This document shows positions 24,450-28,610 of a stretch of DNA of 28,610 nucleotides, in pieces. The notes under the pieces are model-generated. The model was not told where the DNA came from and made no database searches. It saw only the letters and a list, made by a program, of their open reading frames with translations. The translations under genes were made by a program, and so were the position numbers. The stretch's first letter is position 1; each line of letters opens with the position of its first letter. Location of the stretch: positions 1 through 28,610 of the forward strand of contig JAZLIT010000038.1 of NCBI GenBank assembly GCA_045617525.1. The letters run 5' to 3'. The DNA is from JAZLIT01 sp045617525 (GTDB lineage Bacteria; Bacillota; Bacilli; Bacillales_A; Planococcaceae).

Positions 24450-25469
24450 TTGTTTGGATTTGGGAATAAAGATGTCGGGATTGATCTTGGCACAGCGAAT
24501 ACATTAGTATTTATTAAAGGAAAAGGGATCGTTTTACGCGAACCTTCAGTTGTAGCTAAAAACACGAAAACAGGTGACATTGTTGCGGTTGGTAATGCTG
24601 CGAAAAATATGATTGGTCGTACACCGGGTTCAATCGTTGCAATTCGTCCGATGAAAGATGGCGTAATTGCAGATTTTGATATTACGACAGAAATGATTAA
24701 ATATTATTTAACTGAGGCATTAAAATCTTCAGGTTCAAACTGGAAAAAACCAAATGTAATGGTATGTGTACCATATGGCATTACATCTGTAGAATCTCGC
24801 GCAGTAATAGACGCATCTCGTCAAGCTGGTGCGAAAGAAGCGTTTACAATTGAAGAACCATTTGCAGCTGCAATCGGTGCTAACTTACCAGTTTGGGAGC
24901 CAACAGGTTCTATGGTTGTTGATATCGGTGGTGGTACAACTGAGGTTGCGGTTATTTCTTTAGGTGGTATCGTAACGAGTGAATCAGTACGTATTGGTGG
25001 CGATGCGATGGATCATGCAATTATTGCGTATATCCGTAAAATGTACAATCTAACAATCGGTGAGCGTACAGCAGAATCGGTTAAAATGGAGATTGGTACA
25101 GCACGCGTTGATAGTGTAGATGAGAAAATGGATATCCGTGGTCGCGATTTAGTGACAGGCTTACCGAAAACAATCGTAATTACGTCGAAAGAAATTTCTG
25201 AGTCATTACGTGAAGCAATCATTTCAATTGTTGATGGCGTGAAGAAAACACTAGAGCAAACACCTCCTGAGCTTTCAGCAGACGTTATGGAGCGTGGTAT
25301 TGTTTTAACAGGTGGCGGTGCATTACTGCGTAACCTTGATAAAGTAATTAGCGACGAAACAAATATGCCAGTATTTATCGCAGAAAATCCTTTAGATTGC
25401 GTTGCGATTGGTACGGGTAAAGCATTAGATAACATTGATTTAATTCGCGCTCAACAAATGCGCAAATAG
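24450..25469 (+). CDS. mreB: rod shape-determining protein MreB (bacterial actin)
   Basis: MreB forms membrane-bound actin-like filaments that direct the elongation peptidoglycan machinery. The nucleotide-binding motifs are intact: phosphate-1 GIDLGTANTLVF (D12), phosphate-2 DIGGGTTEVAVISLGG from D158, and the adenosine motif GIVLTGGGALL near residue 285. The N-terminal MFGFG supplies a short hydrophobic membrane contact. At 339 aa it fits B. subtilis MreB (337). The start is TTG at 24450, with AAAGGGAG about 8 nt upstream. mreC follows 12 nt after the stop. Confidence 0.97.
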   Translation: MFGFGNKDVGIDLGTANTLVFIKGKGIVLREPSVVAKNTKTGDIVAVGNAAKNMIGRTPGSIVAIRPMKDGVIADFDITTEMIKYYLTEALKSSGSNWKKPNVMVCVPYGITSVESRAVIDASRQAGAKEAFTIEEPFAAAIGANLPVWEPTGSMVVDIGGGTTEVAVISLGGIVTSESVRIGGDAMDHAIIAYIRKMYNLTIGERTAESVKMEIGTARVDSVDEKMDIRGRDLVTGLPKTIVITSKEISESLREAIISIVDGVKKTLEQTPPELSADVMERGIVLTGGGALLRNLDKVISDETNMPVFIAENPLDCVAIGTGKALDNIDLIRAQQMRK

Positions 25470-25481
25470 GGGGGACTTGCA

Positions 25482-26393
25482 ATGCCACATTTTTCAAATA
25501 AGAAATTAATCGTACTGCTTATCAGCATGATTTTCCTTGTGGCATTGATTAGCTTCTCTTTGCGTGATCGTCAGAACGCAACTTTCCCAGAACGAATTAT
25601 TAAAGATACAGTTGGCTTTGCACAGGGTTTAGTTGCAAAGCCTTCTAACTACATAATAGGTATTTTTGAAGACATTGATTCTCTATTTAACACGTATGAG
25701 GAAAATCAGCGACTAAAATCTCGTTTAGAGGAATTCGCTGTGCTTCAAGCAGATGTGAATACATTGAAGTCGGAAAATGACCAATTACGTGAATTAGTAG
25801 AAGTAGAGGAAAGTTTACGTGATTTAATGCCTTTAAATGCGACGGTTATTGCAAGAAATCCTGATCAATGGGAAGAAAAGATAATTTTAAACAAGGGTTC
25901 CGCACACGGAGTTAAGACAAATATGGCGGTCCAAACAGCTCGTGGCTTAATAGGCAAAATCACGGTTGTTACGCCTTATACTTCTCAAGTGGAGTTACTA
26001 TATACGAATAATTCAAATTACCGAGTTTCTGCACTTGCACAAGGTTCAGAAGGTGATGTTTACGGGTTAGTTGAAGGTTACGATAGTGAGCGGAATGAAT
26101 TGATTTTCAAACGAATTGATTCGAGTGCTGTTATCGAAGAGGGTGAGAAAGTTGTTACATCTGGATTGGGCGGTATTTTTCCGAAAGGTATTTTAATTGG
26201 GGAAGTGACCGAAGTTACAACGGATGATTTTGGCTTGACGAAAATGGCTTTCGTGAAACCTGCGGCAAACTTCTCATTACTTGAAAATGTAATTATTTTA
26301 ATGCGCGAAGTTATCGAAGTTGATAGTGGAGATGGCAATGGCACAAATGCAGATTTAACAAATGGTACGAGTGAAGAAGAGGGGGATGAATAA
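25482..26393 (+). CDS. mreC: rod shape-determining protein MreC
   Basis: MreC is a bitopic elongasome scaffold linking MreB to extracytoplasmic wall synthases. Residues ~8-26 are the membrane anchor (KLIVLLISMIFLVALISF), and residues ~62-112 form a coiled coil (EENQRLKSRLEEFAVLQADV and onward). A beta-barrel domain follows, with the hallmark VIARNPDQWEEKIILNKGSA and VVTSGLGGIFPKGILIGEV. The tail after ~285 is acidic and disordered (TNGTSEEEGDE). The 303 aa fit the family (290 in B. subtilis). GGGGGGA lies upstream of the ATG. The stop overlaps mreD by one base. Confidence 0.96.
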   Translation: MPHFSNKKLIVLLISMIFLVALISFSLRDRQNATFPERIIKDTVGFAQGLVAKPSNYIIGIFEDIDSLFNTYEENQRLKSRLEEFAVLQADVNTLKSENDQLRELVEVEESLRDLMPLNATVIARNPDQWEEKIILNKGSAHGVKTNMAVQTARGLIGKITVVTPYTSQVELLYTNNSNYRVSALAQGSEGDVYGLVEGYDSERNELIFKRIDSSAVIEEGEKVVTSGLGGIFPKGILIGEVTEVTTDDFGLTKMAFVKPAANFSLLENVIILMREVIEVDSGDGNGTNADLTNGTSEEEGDE

Positions 26394-26908
26394 TGTTCGT
26401 CCGCTTCCTTCTTCCGTTTATAGGTGCTGTTTTATTTTTAATTGAACCTGTATTTGCACTTTTTTCTCCGGTTGAACTCTTTGGGAATATGATTTATTTA
26501 GTCCCTCGATTTTTATTTATGTACCTGTTGTTTCTAGCTGTCTATTATAACTGGAAGTATGCAGTGATTTCTGGCATCGTTTTTGGGCTATTGTATGATG
26601 TCTTTTACATTGATATTATTGGTCTATATGCAGTGTTATATCCGTTGCTTTGTTTAAGTATTAGTTGGATTATCAAATGGATACAGCAATCATTACTTGT
26701 TGTAACGTTGTTAACTATTTTATTTGTGGCTGTGCTAGAATTTATTATGTATGAGTTCTTTTTTATTATTTCATTTACATCAATGCCGATTGATGTGTTT
26801 TTGTATACACGATTAATCCCTACATTACTAGCGAACCTATTGTTCCTAGTTATGCTAGGCTGGGCATTTAAATATTTAATTAAAACACGCTTTTTACAGC
26901 GAGTATAA
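26393..26908 (+). CDS. mreD: rod shape-determining membrane protein MreD
   Basis: The 171-residue protein is almost wholly hydrophobic, with about five membrane segments, and begins MFVRFLLPFIGAVLFLIEPV as in the MreD family. The conserved GLLYDVFYIDIIGLYA segment lies near residues 62-78. MreD works with MreC at the elongation complex. Its ATG overlaps the last base of the mreC stop (TAATG), implying coupled translation. Length equals that of B. subtilis MreD (172). Confidence 0.93.
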   Translation: MFVRFLLPFIGAVLFLIEPVFALFSPVELFGNMIYLVPRFLFMYLLFLAVYYNWKYAVISGIVFGLLYDVFYIDIIGLYAVLYPLLCLSISWIIKWIQQSLLVVTLLTILFVAVLEFIMYEFFFIISFTSMPIDVFLYTRLIPTLLANLLFLVMLGWAFKYLIKTRFLQRV

Positions 26909-26953
26909 ATGTGAGTTAAATTGAAATTCAGATGAGCGTGAGGTGCACTTTTG

Positions 26954-27622
26954 ATGAAAAAACAACTCGTCCATATTAAGGGAACGAAAGACGGTCTAGT
27001 GTTACACTTAGACGATTCGTCTACCTATGATGAACTCATCCTAGAGCTTAAGCAAAAAATTGAAGAAGGGGGCATCGATGGGAAAATCGATGTTCAGCTT
27101 CATTTAGGATATCGCTATTGTACGTTAGAGCAAAAAAAAGAATTGATTCAAATAGTTCAAGCGCGCGGAAATATGCTTGTATCTAAAGTACAAAGTGATG
27201 TTATAACTTTAGAGGAATGTAATAAAAAAATCTTGGAGCATACATGTGATACATATGTAGGTATTGTTCGTTCTGGTCAAACACTTCGTGCGACTGGAGA
27301 TATTATCGTTATTGGAGATGTAAATCCGAATGGTAAAATAGAAGCGAGTGGCAGTATTTATGTACTTGGAAAATTAAAAGGTATTGTTCATGCCGGAATA
27401 AATGGAAATGTGGAAGCAATTGTTGCGGCTGCAACGTTTGAACCTACGCATGTGTCAATAGCTGAATTTATGGAAGTTATGAGTAATGAACAGGAAATTT
27501 TTCAAAACCAAAGAGAACAGCTTTTTGGCTATGTTAATTCAAGTGGTGTTATTAAGTATGATCGAATACAGGAAGTAAGAAATATTCGACCGTCACATTC
27601 GATGTTTAAGGGAGGAAGCTAA
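26954..27622 (+). CDS. minC: septum site-determining protein MinC
   Basis: MinC blocks FtsZ assembly away from mid-cell. The N-terminal FtsZ-inhibiting domain covers residues ~1-100 (QLVHIKGTKDGLVLHLDD). The C-terminal beta-helix that binds MinD spans about 110-205, with the signature VRSGQTLRATGDIIVIGDVN and SGSIYVLGKLKGIVHAG. From the ATG at 26954 it has 222 aa (226 in B. subtilis). A TTG one codon earlier is possible. GTGAGGTG lies about 8 nt upstream. minD starts two bases after the stop, in the usual minCD pair. Confidence 0.96.
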   Translation: MKKQLVHIKGTKDGLVLHLDDSSTYDELILELKQKIEEGGIDGKIDVQLHLGYRYCTLEQKKELIQIVQARGNMLVSKVQSDVITLEECNKKILEHTCDTYVGIVRSGQTLRATGDIIVIGDVNPNGKIEASGSIYVLGKLKGIVHAGINGNVEAIVAAATFEPTHVSIAEFMEVMSNEQEIFQNQREQLFGYVNSSGVIKYDRIQEVRNIRPSHSMFKGGS

Positions 27623-27623
27623 T

Positions 27624-28421
27624 GTGGGTGAAGCAATCGTAATTACTTCTGGTAAGGGTGGAGTTGGTAAGACGACAACTACAGCCAATCTAGGAACTGC
27701 ACTTGCTCTTCAAGGCAAAAAAGTTTGTTTAGTAGATACAGATATTGGTCTGAGGAATTTAGATGTTGTTTTAGGGCTCGAAAATCGTATTATTTATGAT
27801 TTAGTAGATGTAGTGGAAGGTCGTTGTAAAGTTCATCAGGCGCTTGTGAAAGATAAACGTGTGGATGAACGCCTATTTCTATTACCTGCTGCTCAAACAA
27901 CGGATAAAAATGCTGTAGACCCCGAACAAATGAAAACACTAATTGCTGAGCTGAAAACAGAATTTGATTATATTTTAATTGACTGTCCAGCTGGCATTGA
28001 ACAAGGTTTCCGTAATGCAATTGCGGGTGCTGATAAAGCTATCGTTGTGGCTACACCTGAAATTTCTTCTGTGCGTGATGCGGATCGTATTATTGGACTG
28101 CTAGAGCGAGAGGACATTGAACCACCTAAATTAATAATTAACCGTATTCGTAAGCATTTAATGAATTCAGGCGATTCGATGGATATTACAGAAGTAACTA
28201 CGCACTTATCAATAGATTTATTAGGCATTATTATAGATAGTGAAGATGTTATTAGCTCGTCTAATAGAGGTGAGCCAATTGTGATGAATCCAAATAATAA
28301 AGCTTCATTAGGCTATCGAAATATTGCGCGTCGAATTTTAGGTGAATCAGTTCCGTTGATGACGTTAGAGGATGGGCCGAAAGGTATGATGGCTAAATTG
28401 AAGTCGATTTTTGCAAAATAA
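27624..28421 (+). CDS. minD: septum site-determining ATPase MinD
   Basis: MinD is a ParA/MRP-type ATPase that binds the membrane and recruits MinC. The deviant Walker A motif GKGGVGKTT lies at residues 10-18, with switch I and II parts VDTDIGLRNLDVVLG and YILIDCPAGIEQG. The C-terminal amphipathic membrane-targeting helix (MMAKLKSIFAK) is intact. The start is GTG at 27624, about 8 nt after GGAGG. At 265 aa it fits the family (268 in B. subtilis). A terminator follows immediately, so in this genome minD appears to end its operon; B. subtilis continues into spoIVFA. Confidence 0.97.
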   Translation: MGEAIVITSGKGGVGKTTTTANLGTALALQGKKVCLVDTDIGLRNLDVVLGLENRIIYDLVDVVEGRCKVHQALVKDKRVDERLFLLPAAQTTDKNAVDPEQMKTLIAELKTEFDYILIDCPAGIEQGFRNAIAGADKAIVVATPEISSVRDADRIIGLLEREDIEPPKLIINRIRKHLMNSGDSMDITEVTTHLSIDLLGIIIDSEDVISSSNRGEPIVMNPNNKASLGYRNIARRILGESVPLMTLEDGPKGMMAKLKSIFAK

Positions 28422-28435
28422 ATATAAGAATTTAC

Positions 28436-28469
28436 GGCACTTCATTTGCATAAAATGAGGTGCCTTTTT
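28436..28469 (+). terminator. intrinsic terminator after minD
   Basis: GGCACTTCATTT (28436-28447) pairs with AAATGAGGTGCC (28453-28464) with one T-G wobble, a 5-nt loop and TTTTT. It lies 14 nt after the minD stop. Confidence 0.88.
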
Positions 28470-28610
28470 ATGAGGGCACTGAAAAAGTCCACTTATGCAC
28501 AGATAAGCGAGGACAGGAACGAAATTCGTTCCTGTCCTCGCTTTTCCTTCGCAGCCGTTGATTCCGTTCCGGCGGACGCTTTTCGCGGGCACGGCTCCAG
28601 CCTTCTCCCT
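28470..28610. repeat. repeat-like intergenic sequence containing a 19-bp palindrome, cut by window end
   Basis: A near-perfect palindrome has arms of 19 bp at 28505-28523 and 28525-28543 (centre at 28524), with core GAGGACAGGAACGAA. It is flanked on the left by GAGGGCACTGAAAAAGTCC, which resembles termini seen in IS1182-type elements of Bacilli. On the right is GC-rich sequence (GGCGGACGCTTTTCGCGGGC) of a kind I recall as frequent between genes in this bacterial group. GC content jumps above that of the surrounding genes. No supported gene is present. It may be a MITE or REP-like unit, or the edge of an insertion sequence beyond the window. Confidence 0.55.

Overview
The window looks like chromosomal DNA of a low-GC Gram-positive bacterium of the order Bacillales. 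The gene order hemAXCDBL - spoVID-like - valS - folC - spoIIB-like - maf - radC - mreBCD - minCD is the one known from Bacillus subtilis. It also carries a valine T-box leader, strong AGGAGG-type ribosome binding sites with frequent TTG/GTG starts, and S-layer-homology surface proteins. The surface proteins and departures from the B. subtilis layout suggest the Lysinibacillus/Solibacillus/Kurthia/Caryophanon branch; that placement is inference.

Layout. Bases 1-6420 hold a small YjfB-family gene behind a flagellar-sigma-like -10 box. Three tandem exported proteins follow: one of unknown fold, one with C-terminal SLH domains, and one SLH + Ig-like + von Willebrand A protein. A strong terminator closes this block. 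Bases 6493-12935 hold the heme operon hemA-hemX-hemC-hemD-hemB-hemL, which makes uroporphyrinogen III from glutamyl-tRNA, with an internal hairpin between hemA and hemX. Bases 13006-13758 hold a short SpoVID-like gene without the LysM tail and a convergent 63-codon membrane-protein gene; ysxE, which sits here in B. subtilis, is absent. Bases 13868-16854 hold a sigma-A promoter, T-box leader and valS. Bases 17062-19583 hold two folC paralogues overlapping by 4 bp, where B. subtilis has folC then comC. Bases 19676-20945 hold a short SpoIIB/SPOR-like membrane protein and maf.

The highlight is radC (20959-24140). It is split by a 2483-base group II intron (21454-23936) that encodes a complete reverse transcriptase/maturase with an HNH endonuclease. 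The intron has a GTGCG 5' end and a 34-nt domain V. Joining the exons restores an uninterrupted 232-residue RadC. Unspliced RNA meets a stop four codons into the intron, so full-length RadC depends on splicing.

Bases 24450-28421 hold the cell-shape and division-site genes mreB, mreC, mreD, minC and minD, followed by a terminator. The window ends in a palindromic, repeat-like intergenic sequence where B. subtilis has spoIVFA. No tRNA, rRNA or CRISPR array was seen.
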